A DNA stretch of 64,000 nucleotides, taken from Spirochaetaceae bacterium. Its GTDB lineage: Bacteria > Spirochaetota > Spirochaetia > Treponematales > Breznakiellaceae. The notes beneath the pieces are model-generated. The model had not been told where the DNA came from and searched no databases. It saw only the letters and a program-made list of their open reading frames with translations. The DNA lies in assembly GCA_031278215.1 (NCBI GenBank), contig JAITKV010000026.1, positions 1 through 64,000 of the forward strand, in the 5' to 3' direction. Made by a program: the position numbers and the translations under genes. Each line of letters starts with the position of its first letter. Position 1 is the first letter of the stretch. Shown piece after piece: positions 37,990 through 48,416 of the stretch.

Positions 37990-38018
37990 TTGACAAAGAA
38001 AACCAGTTTATATATTTT
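37990..38018 (+). promoter_or_regulatory. Putative promoter TTGACA-N17-TATTTT for the RND efflux operon
   Basis: Consensus -35, 17-nt spacer. Confidence 0.55.
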
Positions 38019-38021
38019 ATA

Positions 38022-38041
38022 GTTACCGACCGGTCGGTAAC
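38022..38041. promoter_or_regulatory. Perfect 20-bp palindrome GTTACCGACCGGTCGGTAAC, TetR-type operator candidate
   Basis: Exact dyad symmetry covering the predicted transcription start of the efflux operon. Confidence 0.75.
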
Positions 38042-38140
38042 ATTTTGACGAAAATTCTGTAACCAATGCGGGATTTTCTTTATTTTTACATTGCATTGTA
38101 TTAAATTGTAAAATTTTATAGAATTTGAAAAAAGGAAATT

Positions 38141-39568
38141 ATGAAAAAGAAACTATGCGGCGTTTTTTACATGGCTTGTTTTCTGGCCGGCCCGGCTATT
38201 TTTGCCCAGCAAGAAATTTTGGGGCTCACAAGCAGTCAGGAGGCCGCCGGGGCGGAGGCGGATGATCCAAAATACCTGCGGATTGCCCCGGATAAAGCGG
38301 TGGAAATGGCCATAGCCCATAATTTAAGCCTTCAGCAGGTCCAGATAAATAACGAGGCCAAACGGCGGGCGGCTCAAACCCCCTGGAACGTGTTTATCCC
38401 CACGGTGGAAATCGGCGCCACCCTGGGGCGGCTGAATAAGGCCCCCCAGTCCCAGATATTGCCGCTTCCGCCGCCCTACGGACCCATCGAGATGGGCGGC
38501 GGGCCCCAGTGGCGGCTTTCCGCATCCTTCCAGGCTACGCTGAATCTTAATATCGGAACGTTTGTAGGAATGAAGCAGACGGTGGAAGAATATCAGGCGG
38601 GGCTTATTACGGTGGAAAAGGCAAAACTACAGCTAGAGCGGGATGTCCGCAAGGCTTGTTACAGCATGCTTTTGGCCAAAGAGCAGATTGCCCTTCTTAG
38701 GGAAAGCTACTCCAACGCGGACCGGCGGGTTACGATGGCCCAGGCCAATTACCGGGCGGGGCTAATCCCCGAGGTTTCCCTGCTCCAGGCCCAGGTTGCC
38801 CGGGAAAATATGCGGCCCCAAATAGACGAGGCGGAAAACAACTATAAAATGGCCATGGCATCCTTTGCCCTGTACCTGGGGCTTCCCTACGATACCCAGT
38901 TTGAAATTACCCAAATTTCCGAAACCGTGGAATTTATTACCCTGGAAGCGGCGGATTTAATTGCCCGGGCCGTGGCCAATAAGCCGGATATCGAAGAATT
39001 ACGGCGAAAGCTTTCCGCCCTAAGGGCCCAAAAAAAGGTTTTGTTTTTTAACCTCTATACCCCCACCCTTTCTTTGGGTTTTACCATGGACCCCACCTTT
39101 GGGGGAGAACCATGGAAGGACGGTTGGTTCAATTCTTCCCTGTGGAGCCAGCAGTCCGGTATGTTCAGGGTTACTCTGGGATGGCGGCTTAACGGCTTAC
39201 TCCCCCTTACCACCGAACATCAAAGCTATCAGGCCATAAACGATGCGGTAAAGGTCCTGGATGCGGGCATTGACCAGGCGATACAGGGAACGGAGGTGGA
39301 GGTGTACAACATTATTCTGCAATTAGAAAAAACCCGCACCACCGCAGAAGCTCAACGGCTTACTTTAGAATTAGCGGAACGGACCCTGCGGCTTTCGGAA
39401 ACGGCCTACCGGAACGGCCTTAAGGAATTTCTGGATGTACAAAACGACGAACTGGCCCTGCAGCAGGCCCGCCTGGGAACGCTTCAGCAGAGCTACAATT
39501 ACCGTATGGGTCTGCTCGATCTTGAATATGCCATTGGTCTTCCCTTTGGCGCCCTAAGCGAGGAATAA
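38141..39568 (+). CDS. TolC-family outer membrane efflux protein
   Basis: Signal peptide; OEP repeats (KAVEMAIAHNLSLQQVQINNEAKRRA; ETAYRNGLKEFLDVQNDELALQQARLG). Confidence 0.92.
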   Translation: MKKKLCGVFYMACFLAGPAIFAQQEILGLTSSQEAAGAEADDPKYLRIAPDKAVEMAIAHNLSLQQVQINNEAKRRAAQTPWNVFIPTVEIGATLGRLNKAPQSQILPLPPPYGPIEMGGGPQWRLSASFQATLNLNIGTFVGMKQTVEEYQAGLITVEKAKLQLERDVRKACYSMLLAKEQIALLRESYSNADRRVTMAQANYRAGLIPEVSLLQAQVARENMRPQIDEAENNYKMAMASFALYLGLPYDTQFEITQISETVEFITLEAADLIARAVANKPDIEELRRKLSALRAQKKVLFFNLYTPTLSLGFTMDPTFGGEPWKDGWFNSSLWSQQSGMFRVTLGWRLNGLLPLTTEHQSYQAINDAVKVLDAGIDQAIQGTEVEVYNIILQLEKTRTTAEAQRLTLELAERTLRLSETAYRNGLKEFLDVQNDELALQQARLGTLQQSYNYRMGLLDLEYAIGLPFGALSEE

Positions 39569-40609
39569 ATGAAAAATCAACGTTTCCGTGCCCTGGCGGC
39601 GGTCTTGTTTACCCTTGTGATGGCGGTAAATTCCTGTAAAAGGGCGCCGTCAACCGGACCGGGGGGAGACACGCCGGTATTTGCCGTTAATACCAGCCTC
39701 GCCGTAGAGGGCCAAATCTGGGATTATATAGCCCTGTCCGGGGATATTGTGGCCGGGTCTACCGTGGATGTGTATTCCGATGTGGCCGGTAGAATAACCC
39801 GGGTGTATGTAGATCCGGGCAGCCGGGTCCGCCGGGGGGCCCCCATTGCCGCGGTGGACCCCAGTAAACCGGGGATGAACTACATTCCCGGAGTTGCCGC
39901 CGCCCCCATTGATGGAACTGTGGTCGCCCTGCCCGCCCAGGTGGGGGCCACGGTAAACCAGCAGGTTGTCTTGGCCCGGATTTCCGGCAGCAGCGCCCTG
40001 GAAATAAAACTTTACATCGCGGAACGGTTTATATCCAAGGTAGCATTAAACCAGCCCTGCGAGATTACCCTGGACGCCTGGCCGGGAGAAATTTTTCGGG
40101 GTACGGTTACCGAAATAAGCCCCGTGGTGGATCCCGCTTCCCGGACCATGGAGGTAAAGGTAAATGTGGCCAACCAGGGGGATAAGCTAAAAGAGGGCAT
40201 GTTTGCCAAAGTACAGCTTATCATCGAGCAAAAGGAAAATATTGTCAAAATTCCGGATTCGGCGCTGATTCGGCGCTTTGGGGAAGATTATGTCTTTGTG
40301 GTAGAAGAACTTCCCCCCCCAGAAAAAGCGGCGGAAGCCCCGGCGGAAAAAAAGGGATTTTTTGCATCCCTTCTTTCCCGGTTCTTTAAAAAGGAACCGG
40401 AAGAATCCAAGGAACAAGAAGCCCCGGCAGCCCAGTATGTTGCCCGAAAGCGCATTGTCAGGCCCGGCATCCTTATCGACGGAATTTTAGAGATCGAGGA
40501 GGGGCTTAAGCCCAATGAGGTATTTATTCTTAAAGGTCAGGGCCTTCTTAACGACGGTTCCCGAATCAATATAGTTCAACAGGTAGCGCCCCTGAGTTCG
40601 GAACGCTAG
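39569..40609 (+). CDS. RND efflux periplasmic adaptor (membrane fusion protein)
   Basis: GDIVAGSTVDVYSDVAGRITRVYVDPGSRVRRGAPIAAVD; SPVVDPASRTMEVKVNVANQGDKLKEGMFAKVQL. Confidence 0.93.
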   Translation: MKNQRFRALAAVLFTLVMAVNSCKRAPSTGPGGDTPVFAVNTSLAVEGQIWDYIALSGDIVAGSTVDVYSDVAGRITRVYVDPGSRVRRGAPIAAVDPSKPGMNYIPGVAAAPIDGTVVALPAQVGATVNQQVVLARISGSSALEIKLYIAERFISKVALNQPCEITLDAWPGEIFRGTVTEISPVVDPASRTMEVKVNVANQGDKLKEGMFAKVQLIIEQKENIVKIPDSALIRRFGEDYVFVVEELPPPEKAAEAPAEKKGFFASLLSRFFKKEPEESKEQEAPAAQYVARKRIVRPGILIDGILEIEEGLKPNEVFILKGQGLLNDGSRINIVQQVAPLSSER

Positions 40610-40618
40610 GGGGAAGAT

Positions 40619-43600
40619 ATGAGTGTTGTTAAAACAGTTGTAAACAGACCTACCACGGCATTTATTATTTTTGCCCTGCTTATAGGGCTGGGGGGATTTG
40701 CGCTGATCAACCTTCACATTGATCTGTACCCCGAAATTAATCCTCCCTACCTTATGGTTATGACCCAGTACCCCGGCGCCGGGCCGGAAGAGGTGGAACG
40801 GACCATTACCCGCCCCCTGGAAGCGGCCCTGTCCAGCGTTTCGAGTTTAGAGAAGGTAACTTCCACCTCGTCCAAGGGTTCCAGCATGGTGATGATGGAA
40901 TTTACCTACGGCGTCGATTTGGCCGACGCGGCCAACTCGGTCCGGGATTCTTTAGAGCGGGTCCGGTCCTATATGCCCACCGGGGCGGATTCGCCGATGA
41001 TCTTTAAATTTGATCCTTCCATGATACCCATCATGGGCCTTATGGTCATGGGCAACCGGTCCCCGGAGGAACTGCGGGAGATCGCCGATAATACCATTAT
41101 TCCCCGGATCGAGCAGGCCCCGGGAGTGGCCACCGCCAACTTAATGGGGGGGCGGGAAAAAATTATCAAAATAGAAATACCCCAAAGCCGGCTGGAAGCC
41201 TACGGTTTAACGGTTACCCAGATTCAGCAGATGCTGGCGGTCAACAACAATCAAATCGCCGCGGGTACCATCACCGAAGAAGGAATGTCCTATATCCTTA
41301 CCACCATGGGCGAGTACAAGTCCCTGGAAGAAATACGCAATACGGTTATTTCTTACCAGGGGGGCGCTGTTACAAACGGCCGGATGCTGCCCAGGAGTAT
41401 TTATCTGCGGGACCTGGCCAATGTCTTTGAAGGCTACCGGGATCAGACCAGTGCGGTTTTGGTGAACGGGGTCCCTTCGGTAATGATGAGCGTCCAAAAG
41501 CAAAGCGGAAAAAATTCCGTCCAAACCGCCCGGGAACTTCGGCAGCGGCTGGTCCGAATTTCCCAGGAAATTCCTCAGGATTTAACGGTAACGGAACTTT
41601 TTAACACCACGGATCAGATTGAAAACTCGATCAGCCAGGTTACTTCTGCCGCCATCAGCGGAGCCGTCCTGGCGATTCTTATCCTCTTTGTATTTCTCCG
41701 GTCCATTAAACCGACGATTATTATTGGGCTTGCCATACCGGTCTCTCTTATCATCACCATAATGCTTATGTACTTTGCAGGACTTACCCTGAACCTGATG
41801 ACCCTGGCGGGCCTGGTTCTGGGGGTTGGAATGCTGGTGGATAACTCCATTGTTATCCTGGAGAATATTTATCATTACCGGGAAAAGGGGGCAAAATTAA
41901 AACCCGCGGCGGTTCTGGGCACCCAGGAGATGATCATTGCCATTACCGCCTCTACCTTAACCACCATCTGCGTCTTTGCGCCCCTGGTAATGTTTAAAGG
42001 CCTTTTGGAAATGGGGGGTGAACTGTTTTCGGGCCTGGCATTTACGGTGGTTATCTCCCTTTCCATGTCTCTTTTTGTGGCGCTGTTTCTTGTGCCGGTC
42101 CTTTCCAGCCATTATCTTCCCCTGGTTACCCGTAGACAAAAGCCCCTAACCGGGCCCCTGGTAAGGCTGGATCATAAATTTGAAGGGTTTTTTACCTGGC
42201 TGGACGAAAAATACCGGCGGGCGGTACGGAAGGTGCTTAGGCATAAACTTATCGTATGCCTTTCGTTGGGGGTCCTGTTTATCGCAAGCCTTCTTTTGGC
42301 TATTTTTGTGGTCGGCTATGAATTTATGCCCCAGGAAGAGGCGGATAATGTGTCAATCACCGCCACCCTGCCCATGGGTTCTTCCCTGGCCCAGACCGAA
42401 TCTACCTTGCAACAGCTTCAGGGCATTGTAGAAAGGGAAATTGAAAAAACCGCCTATGAAGAGATCGTCCTTAACGCCGGCGGCGGCGGTATGTTTTCCA
42501 GCGGAAGCCACAGCGGGTCCCTGCGGATAAATTTGGTGGAATACAAAAAACGGCCCCTTTCCGCCGAGGATGTCAAGGCCCGGCTTCGAGCCCACTTTAA
42601 CGAATTCCCCGGGGTATCTTTTTCTTTCGGCGGCGGATTCGGCGGCGGCATGGGGGGGAATCCCATTGACATAGTCCTTCGCACCGACGACCTGGTAAAG
42701 GGAAAGGCCCTGGCGGACCGGATATCCCTTTTAATTAAAGAGAAAATTCCGGAGGCCACCGAACCGGTGGTGGACCTGCGGGACGGGCTTCCCCAGATAG
42801 AGATAGAACTGGACCGGGAAAAACTGTATGCCCTGGGGCTTAATACCGTTACCGTGGGAAACGAAATTAAGGCCGCCGTAGACGGCATTACCGCCACCAA
42901 ATACAAGGACGCCGGTAACGATTACGATGTGGTCCTGATCCTGGCAGAAGCGGACCGCAGTACCCGGCCCGCGCTGGATCATATCTTTATCAACAGCCAG
43001 ATCGCCGGCCGGGTTCCTCTTTCCAGTTTTGCCTCGTATAAAGAGGGGACCGGGCCTCTTACAATCCGGCGGGAAAACCAAAGCCGGGTTATCCACATTA
43101 CCGCGGGGGCCGTTAAGGGAACAAAGCTTAACGAGCTTTCTGCCAAGGTCCGTAATCTTATCACCTCGGAGATCCCCGCGGAAGAAGACGTGGTAATTGA
43201 ATATGCCGGGGACAATGCAGATATGGCCAGGATGATGGCGAACTTTTTTCTAATCCTGATGGTGGCCCTTTTCCTGGTTTTTGGGGTTATGGCCAGCCTT
43301 TTTGAATCCTTTAAGGATCCCTTTATTATCATCTTTACCATACCCCTTTCCATGATCGGCATAGTGTTGATTTACCTTATTACCGGATCGGTCTTTAATA
43401 TACTTACCGCGGTGGGCCTTTTGGTGCTGCTGGGGGTCATCGTCAATAACGGTATAGTCCTGGTAGATTATACCAATCTGCTTCGTAAACGGGGGTATGC
43501 GCTCATTGACGCGTGTGTAGAAGCGGCGGGAAACCGGCTGCGGCCCATACTTATGTCCACCCTTACCACGGTTCTGGGTTTAATACCCATGGCCTTTTTT

Positions 43601-43885
43601 CCCGGCGAAGGGTCTGAACTGGTGGCGCCCATCGGCAAGACGGTCCTGGGGGGGCTTTCCTTCGGTACGCTGATGACCCTGTTTCTTATGCCGGCAATTT
43701 ACGCGCTCCTTAACAAGCGGGATGATGAGCGGAGGGCCAGAGCGGAAACCCGGCGAGAAGCCGTGGCCGCAGGCTTGGGCCGCAAGGCGGCGCTGGATAT
43801 GGCCAGGCAATTAGCCAAACAGCCGGATGCAAAAAAAGGGAACGGAAAAACCGGCCCCGGGGAGGAAGATCATGTTGCGGATTGA
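40619..43885 (+). CDS. RND-family inner membrane efflux transporter (AcrB/MMPL-like)
   Basis: VNRPTTAFIIFALLIGLGGFALINLHIDLYPEINPPYLMVMTQYPGAGPEEVERTITRPLEAAL; GLVLGVGMLVDNSIVILENIYHYREKG; 1088 aa. Confidence 0.96.
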   Translation: MSVVKTVVNRPTTAFIIFALLIGLGGFALINLHIDLYPEINPPYLMVMTQYPGAGPEEVERTITRPLEAALSSVSSLEKVTSTSSKGSSMVMMEFTYGVDLADAANSVRDSLERVRSYMPTGADSPMIFKFDPSMIPIMGLMVMGNRSPEELREIADNTIIPRIEQAPGVATANLMGGREKIIKIEIPQSRLEAYGLTVTQIQQMLAVNNNQIAAGTITEEGMSYILTTMGEYKSLEEIRNTVISYQGGAVTNGRMLPRSIYLRDLANVFEGYRDQTSAVLVNGVPSVMMSVQKQSGKNSVQTARELRQRLVRISQEIPQDLTVTELFNTTDQIENSISQVTSAAISGAVLAILILFVFLRSIKPTIIIGLAIPVSLIITIMLMYFAGLTLNLMTLAGLVLGVGMLVDNSIVILENIYHYREKGAKLKPAAVLGTQEMIIAITASTLTTICVFAPLVMFKGLLEMGGELFSGLAFTVVISLSMSLFVALFLVPVLSSHYLPLVTRRQKPLTGPLVRLDHKFEGFFTWLDEKYRRAVRKVLRHKLIVCLSLGVLFIASLLLAIFVVGYEFMPQEEADNVSITATLPMGSSLAQTESTLQQLQGIVEREIEKTAYEEIVLNAGGGGMFSSGSHSGSLRINLVEYKKRPLSAEDVKARLRAHFNEFPGVSFSFGGGFGGGMGGNPIDIVLRTDDLVKGKALADRISLLIKEKIPEATEPVVDLRDGLPQIEIELDREKLYALGLNTVTVGNEIKAAVDGITATKYKDAGNDYDVVLILAEADRSTRPALDHIFINSQIAGRVPLSSFASYKEGTGPLTIRRENQSRVIHITAGAVKGTKLNELSAKVRNLITSEIPAEEDVVIEYAGDNADMARMMANFFLILMVALFLVFGVMASLFESFKDPFIIIFTIPLSMIGIVLIYLITGSVFNILTAVGLLVLLGVIVNNGIVLVDYTNLLRKRGYALIDACVEAAGNRLRPILMSTLTTVLGLIPMAFFPGEGSELVAPIGKTVLGGLSFGTLMTLFLMPAIYALLNKRDDERRARAETRREAVAAGLGRKAALDMARQLAKQPDAKKGNGKTGPGEEDHVAD

Positions 43886-44150
43886 GATTGTCGCCAATCA
43901 TTCAGTGGAAGACAATATCCTGGAGGCGCTTAAAAATCATGGGGTGGGGAAATACTATACCCTGTATCCCAACGTAACCGGGGTCGGTTCCGCCGGCCCC
44001 CGCATGGGGGATGCAATCTGGCCCGAGGATAACTTTGCCCTGGTGGTGTGGTGCGAATCCGAAGAAGCCCTGGGCATTGCCAGAGCGGTGGCGGAGGTAA
44101 AAAAACAATTCCCCGAAGAGGGAATAAAAATTTTTGGGCTGCCGGAGTAA
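43872..44150 (+). CDS. PII-like/DUF3240-like transporter-associated protein
   Basis: MLRIEIVANHSVEDNILEALKNHGVGKYYTLYPNVTGVGSAGPRMGDAIWPEDNFALVVWC; overlaps the RND gene; start revised. Confidence 0.65.
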   Translation: MLRIEIVANHSVEDNILEALKNHGVGKYYTLYPNVTGVGSAGPRMGDAIWPEDNFALVVWCESEEALGIARAVAEVKKQFPEEGIKIFGLPE

Positions 44151-44222
44151 AGCGGTACGCAAACGCCGCATTAAGCTTGAATGACGGGGCTTTAACGGAT
44201 ATAGTTAAAACAGGAGAAACAC

Positions 44223-45581
44223 ATGGCCAACGATTTTACAATAGAAGAATTGGGAAAGTGTAATATTAAATCGCCCCTAACCCTGTCCAAGGTACAGGGT
44301 GATTTTATAGCCAACTATGTAACCGATGACGAGTATATCCGGATGGATGTAAGGGCCAAGCTCGGCAAACAGGAATCTCTGGAGCGAAAAATGGTTTTTG
44401 AGGCCGCCGGCCCCCGGGAAATGATCTACTTTAGCCCCCAGCATGTCCACGCGGGCATTGTTAGCTGCGGCGGCCTTTGTCCCGGCATTAACGACGTAAT
44501 CCGGGCCATAGTCCGCTGCCTCTGGTTCCGCTACGGAGTGCGCCGCATTACCGGTATCCGTTACGGCTACAAGGGGTTTCTGCCCGAATATCACTTTGGC
44601 GCCAAAGAACTTAACCCCGATGTGGTGGACGATATTCACAAAATCGGCGGCACCGTCCTGGGCAGCGCCCGGGGGGGCGGAAAAGAGGTGTCCAAAATCG
44701 TCGACGCCATGGAACAATTAAATCTTAACATGCTTTTTACCATAGGGGGCGACGGAACCCAGCGGGGGGCCCTGGACATAGCGGAAGAAGTGGGCCGCCG
44801 AAAGCTTAAAATTGCCAACATCGGTATTCCCAAAACGGTGGATAATGATTTTTCTTTTATCCAGCAGTCCTTTGGGTTTGACACCGCCGTGGCCAAGGCG
44901 GTAGAAGTGGTTACCGCGGCCCACATGGAAGCCCATTCCCAGATCAACGGCATAGGGCTGGTTAAACTTATGGGCCGGGAATCCGGGTTTATTGCCGCCC
45001 ATACCGCCCTGGCAAGCCATGAGGTTAATTTTGTGCTGATTCCGGAAATCCCCTTCGAGCTGGACGGGCCTAACGGTTTTCTTCACCATCTGGAAGAGCG
45101 GCTTGTTAAATCAAAGCATGCGGTAATTGTAATAGCCGAAGGGGCCCTGCAGGATCAGCTTATCAAGGAAGTAAAGACCGACGCGGGCGGCAATATTAAG
45201 ATGGCCGATGTGGGAACCTATATTCGGGACAAGATTATCGAATACTTTGACGATAAGGGGGACGAAATAAATTTAAAGTACATCGATCCCAGTTATCAGA
45301 TCCGTTCGGCCCAGGCTAATCCCAGCGATTCAATTTACTGTGAACGGCTGGGAAACGCGGCGGCCCACGCGGCCATGACGGGAAAAACAAAGTGCGTCAT
45401 AGGGCTGGTGAACAATGAGTTTGTCCATTTGCCCACGAAGGCGGTGGTTTCCCAGCGCAGCCATGTGGACCCCGAAGGCAACCTTTGGCGGGACACCCTG
45501 GACGCGACCCACCAGCCCATACTTATGGTAAACAATCCCATGGGGGCCTTTTTTAACGAAGGCGTTACAGAAACCCAGTGA
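44223..45581 (+). CDS. 6-phosphofructokinase family protein
   Basis: [75 protein letters not shown]. Confidence 0.93.
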   Translation: MANDFTIEELGKCNIKSPLTLSKVQGDFIANYVTDDEYIRMDVRAKLGKQESLERKMVFEAAGPREMIYFSPQHVHAGIVSCGGLCPGINDVIRAIVRCLWFRYGVRRITGIRYGYKGFLPEYHFGAKELNPDVVDDIHKIGGTVLGSARGGGKEVSKIVDAMEQLNLNMLFTIGGDGTQRGALDIAEEVGRRKLKIANIGIPKTVDNDFSFIQQSFGFDTAVAKAVEVVTAAHMEAHSQINGIGLVKLMGRESGFIAAHTALASHEVNFVLIPEIPFELDGPNGFLHHLEERLVKSKHAVIVIAEGALQDQLIKEVKTDAGGNIKMADVGTYIRDKIIEYFDDKGDEINLKYIDPSYQIRSAQANPSDSIYCERLGNAAAHAAMTGKTKCVIGLVNNEFVHLPTKAVVSQRSHVDPEGNLWRDTLDATHQPILMVNNPMGAFFNEGVTETQ

Positions 45582-45616
45582 TCAAAACCCGGCCGGCACG
45601 GGGGCGCAGATCCGCC

Positions 45617-46735
45617 TTAGCCCGCCGGCGCGACGCCCAGGCGGCGGGCGTTTTCTTCAAGCTCCGCCCAAACCTCCGGCGCCACAGGCACCCCAAGCCG
45701 TTCACACTCAGCTTCGGTTTCCCGGCTCTTAAGCCCCGCGTAGTACACCCGGTCCGCCCCTTCCGCCGCCGGCAGGGCGCTTAGGGCGGAAAGCAGGGCG
45801 GAAAGATCCCGCTTGAATTCCGCCGGGTCCCGGAAAAGGTCCAGCTTTAGGGCGAGGAAAAAATGGCATACCCGGGCGGAGGTGGTTTGCGAATCCCGGA
45901 CGGCGCTGCCGAAAATTCCCCCGGAGGTAAGGGCGCAGAGGATGTCCACCATCACGGCAAGGCCGTAGCCCTTGTAGCCGCCCAGGGCGGTTCCCTCCCC
46001 GCCCAGGGGAAGCAGGCCGCCGCCCCTTAGGTAGAGCATGTCTTCCAGGAGGCTCGCCGGATCCGTGGTAAGCTTTCCGTCTACCCCCACCGCCCAGCCC
46101 GGAGGTATTTTCCGGCCCTCCCGTTCCGCGATTTCTATTCTGCCCCGGGTAACGGTGGTAGTCGCCATATCAAGGCTAAAAAGCGCTCCGTTTTCGGCGG
46201 GGGCGGCGAAGGCGATGGGGTTGGTGCCAAAGAAGGCGGTCCGCGCATTGGTGGGCACCCCCAGGGCGGCGGTATTGGAAAAGGCCATGCCTATCATGTC
46301 CGCCCGGGCGGCCATTTCGGTGTAGTAGCCGGCTATGCCGAAATGGTTGGAATTCCGGATGCTGCAAAGCCCCACGCCGTGTTTCCGGGCGGCGTCTATA
46401 ACCCAATCCATCGCGGCCCTGCTTAGGGACATTCCCATGGCGCCGCCGGCGTCCAGGACCCGGGAGATTGGCGTTTCCCGGAGCACCTCGTGGCGGATCC
46501 CCCCCTTGATCAGCCCCGCCTCGATCCCCCGGATATAGCGGCTTAGGTGCGCTACGCCGTGGCTCGGAATGCCCCGGGCGTCGGCGGCGACGAGGATTTT
46601 TGCCGAATCTTCCGCTTCTACCGGGGGAATGCCCAGGGCGGCAAAAATGCGCGTGCAAAAATCTTCCAGTTTTTGGCGGGGAATCCGGAATTTTCCGCCG
46701 GGGGCGGGATCGGCGCTTTCTGTTCTGCGGGACAT
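45617..46735 (-). CDS. Ldh-family malate/L-lactate dehydrogenase (type 2 family)
   Basis: ADARGIPSHGVAHLSRYIRGIEAG, IRNSNHFGIAGYYTEMAARADMIGMAFSNTAALGVP, FGTNPIAFAAPA. Confidence 0.92.
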   Translation of the reverse strand: MSRRTESADPAPGGKFRIPRQKLEDFCTRIFAALGIPPVEAEDSAKILVAADARGIPSHGVAHLSRYIRGIEAGLIKGGIRHEVLRETPISRVLDAGGAMGMSLSRAAMDWVIDAARKHGVGLCSIRNSNHFGIAGYYTEMAARADMIGMAFSNTAALGVPTNARTAFFGTNPIAFAAPAENGALFSLDMATTTVTRGRIEIAEREGRKIPPGWAVGVDGKLTTDPASLLEDMLYLRGGGLLPLGGEGTALGGYKGYGLAVMVDILCALTSGGIFGSAVRDSQTTSARVCHFFLALKLDLFRDPAEFKRDLSALLSALSALPAAEGADRVYYAGLKSRETEAECERLGVPVAPEVWAELEENARRLGVAPAG

Positions 46736-46820
46736 GAAATCTCCTTATGGGTCCGGTTAATTGGGAGGCCGGGTCCACAACCCGGAATCGGGACTATGGT
46801 TTGCATGGCGGCGCCAGGCC

Positions 46821-48326
46821 TTAATTTTGCGGGGGCTGGGTTTCCCGCTTAAAGCCTTCGGAAAAGCGTTCTAAAATGCCGGATAATTGTTTTTTAGAGG
46901 TAATGTTAAAACTATCTAGTACCTTGGGTTCAAACTGGTCAAATACAACGTTACAATTTTCGTACTCGCACAGCATATTGGCCAGGTAAACGGTAAAAAC
47001 CAGAGCCTGGTTTTCCTGGTTGGCGGAAAGCGGATCGTGGTGGTATTGGATGGTATGGATCAAATGTTCGGGAAAATTCCACTTTTCCGCCACCATGGCG
47101 CCGATTTCTGCATGGTTCATCCCCGCGGCAAAGTCCTCGAAGGTGGACGCGGGAAGCCCCTTTTCGGCACAAAAGGTTTTAATCTTTTCCAGCAGATCCG
47201 GATGGACATTGGCAAAGATAATCTTGCCCATATCATGAAGGATCCCCCCCACATACGCATCGTCCAGTAAATTAGGATCCTTTTTAAAATTCTTTACCAG
47301 GTTGTAGGCGTAAAAGGCCGTTCTATACGAATGTTCCCAAAGGCTCCGTTTTGTAGAGGTTTCGTCCCCCAGGAGCTTCTGGGTTCCGTAGGAATAGAGC
47401 AGGTTTTTTAGACCCCTCATTCCCACCAGTTTAACCGCCTCGGAAATATTATTTACCCGCTTGGACAGCATGTACTGGGCGGAATTAACAACTTTAAGCA
47501 TATCCGCCGTCAGGGCCGGGTCCACGGAAATTTGCCGGGCAATATCGGCCATTTCCGACTTGGGGTCCTCGATCATCCGTTGAACCTGTATAATATTTTC
47601 AGGAAACTGCGGCAGGGAATTAACATTGTCCACAATGGTTTGGGCAAGGATAGAAAGTTTTTCCAGCCTGGTCTTTTCCAGGGGAATAATAATCCGGGCG
47701 ATGGTTTCGCTGTCGGTTCCTACAATGTCAAAACAATCTTCGTCCAGGTTCATTTTTTTAAGCATCAGCACCAGGATCACAAGGCCAAGCCCGGCCCCTT
47801 CGGAATCGTCCAGCACCTGGGAAAGGGCGTCTTCCAGGTTGTTGTATTGCCGGGACCGGGCCAGTTTGTCGTGAATACGGATCAGCTCGGTTTTGGTAAT
47901 GGCGATATTGTTCCTAACTTCGATATAAATAATGTTTTTCTTTATTTGAAAAATAAGTTTTACATAAAGGCCCTTGTCTTTTTGAAGCTGAAGGTAATGT
48001 CCGATATTATTAAGGGTGTCGTCTTTAAAGGCCGCCATGCCAAGTTTATAATCTTCGGGGTTGGAAATATCCAGACCCCGTTCGGTAAAATAAACTCGCT
48101 TGGTATTGGCTTTCTTGGCGTTTACCGCCAGCTCCTGTACGCAATATACTACGTAGTCTTTTAAGTTTTCCTGATCCACCTGCCGTAAGAAAATAGTCAA
48201 CACCTGCTCAACATACACCTCAATTTCGTGGGGAAGAGTAAAGGTGGTTATAGTTAATGGTATGCCGGATTTAACAGCTTTTTTTATTTTTACCTCATCG
48301 ACAACCAATTCCTGAGTTGTAGCCAT
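46821..48326 (-). CDS. HATPase-like N-terminal domain fused to HDOD domain
   Basis: N-box QELAVNAKKAN and G-box DSEGAGLGLVILVLMLKKM; HDOD LPQFPENIIQVQRMIEDPKSEMADIARQISVDPALTADMLKVVNSAQYML…GGILHDMGKI. Confidence 0.85.
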   Translation of the reverse strand: MATTQELVVDEVKIKKAVKSGIPLTITTFTLPHEIEVYVEQVLTIFLRQVDQENLKDYVVYCVQELAVNAKKANTKRVYFTERGLDISNPEDYKLGMAAFKDDTLNNIGHYLQLQKDKGLYVKLIFQIKKNIIYIEVRNNIAITKTELIRIHDKLARSRQYNNLEDALSQVLDDSEGAGLGLVILVLMLKKMNLDEDCFDIVGTDSETIARIIIPLEKTRLEKLSILAQTIVDNVNSLPQFPENIIQVQRMIEDPKSEMADIARQISVDPALTADMLKVVNSAQYMLSKRVNNISEAVKLVGMRGLKNLLYSYGTQKLLGDETSTKRSLWEHSYRTAFYAYNLVKNFKKDPNLLDDAYVGGILHDMGKIIFANVHPDLLEKIKTFCAEKGLPASTFEDFAAGMNHAEIGAMVAEKWNFPEHLIHTIQYHHDPLSANQENQALVFTVYLANMLCEYENCNVVFDQFEPKVLDSFNITSKKQLSGILERFSEGFKRETQPPQN

Positions 48327-48402
48327 GCATTTTTCCTTGTAAAATTTTCTTTACCTTGAACTATACACCCATTAGACACTTCACGCAAGAGACTTTGAAC
48401 AT

Positions 48403-48408
48403 TATAAT
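48403..48408 (+). promoter_or_regulatory. Putative -10 TATAAT, 8 nt before the ATG at 48417
   Basis: Consensus -10; weak -35 TTCACG with 17-nt spacer; no Shine-Dalgarno. Confidence 0.45.
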
Positions 48409-48416
48409 ATTAAATA

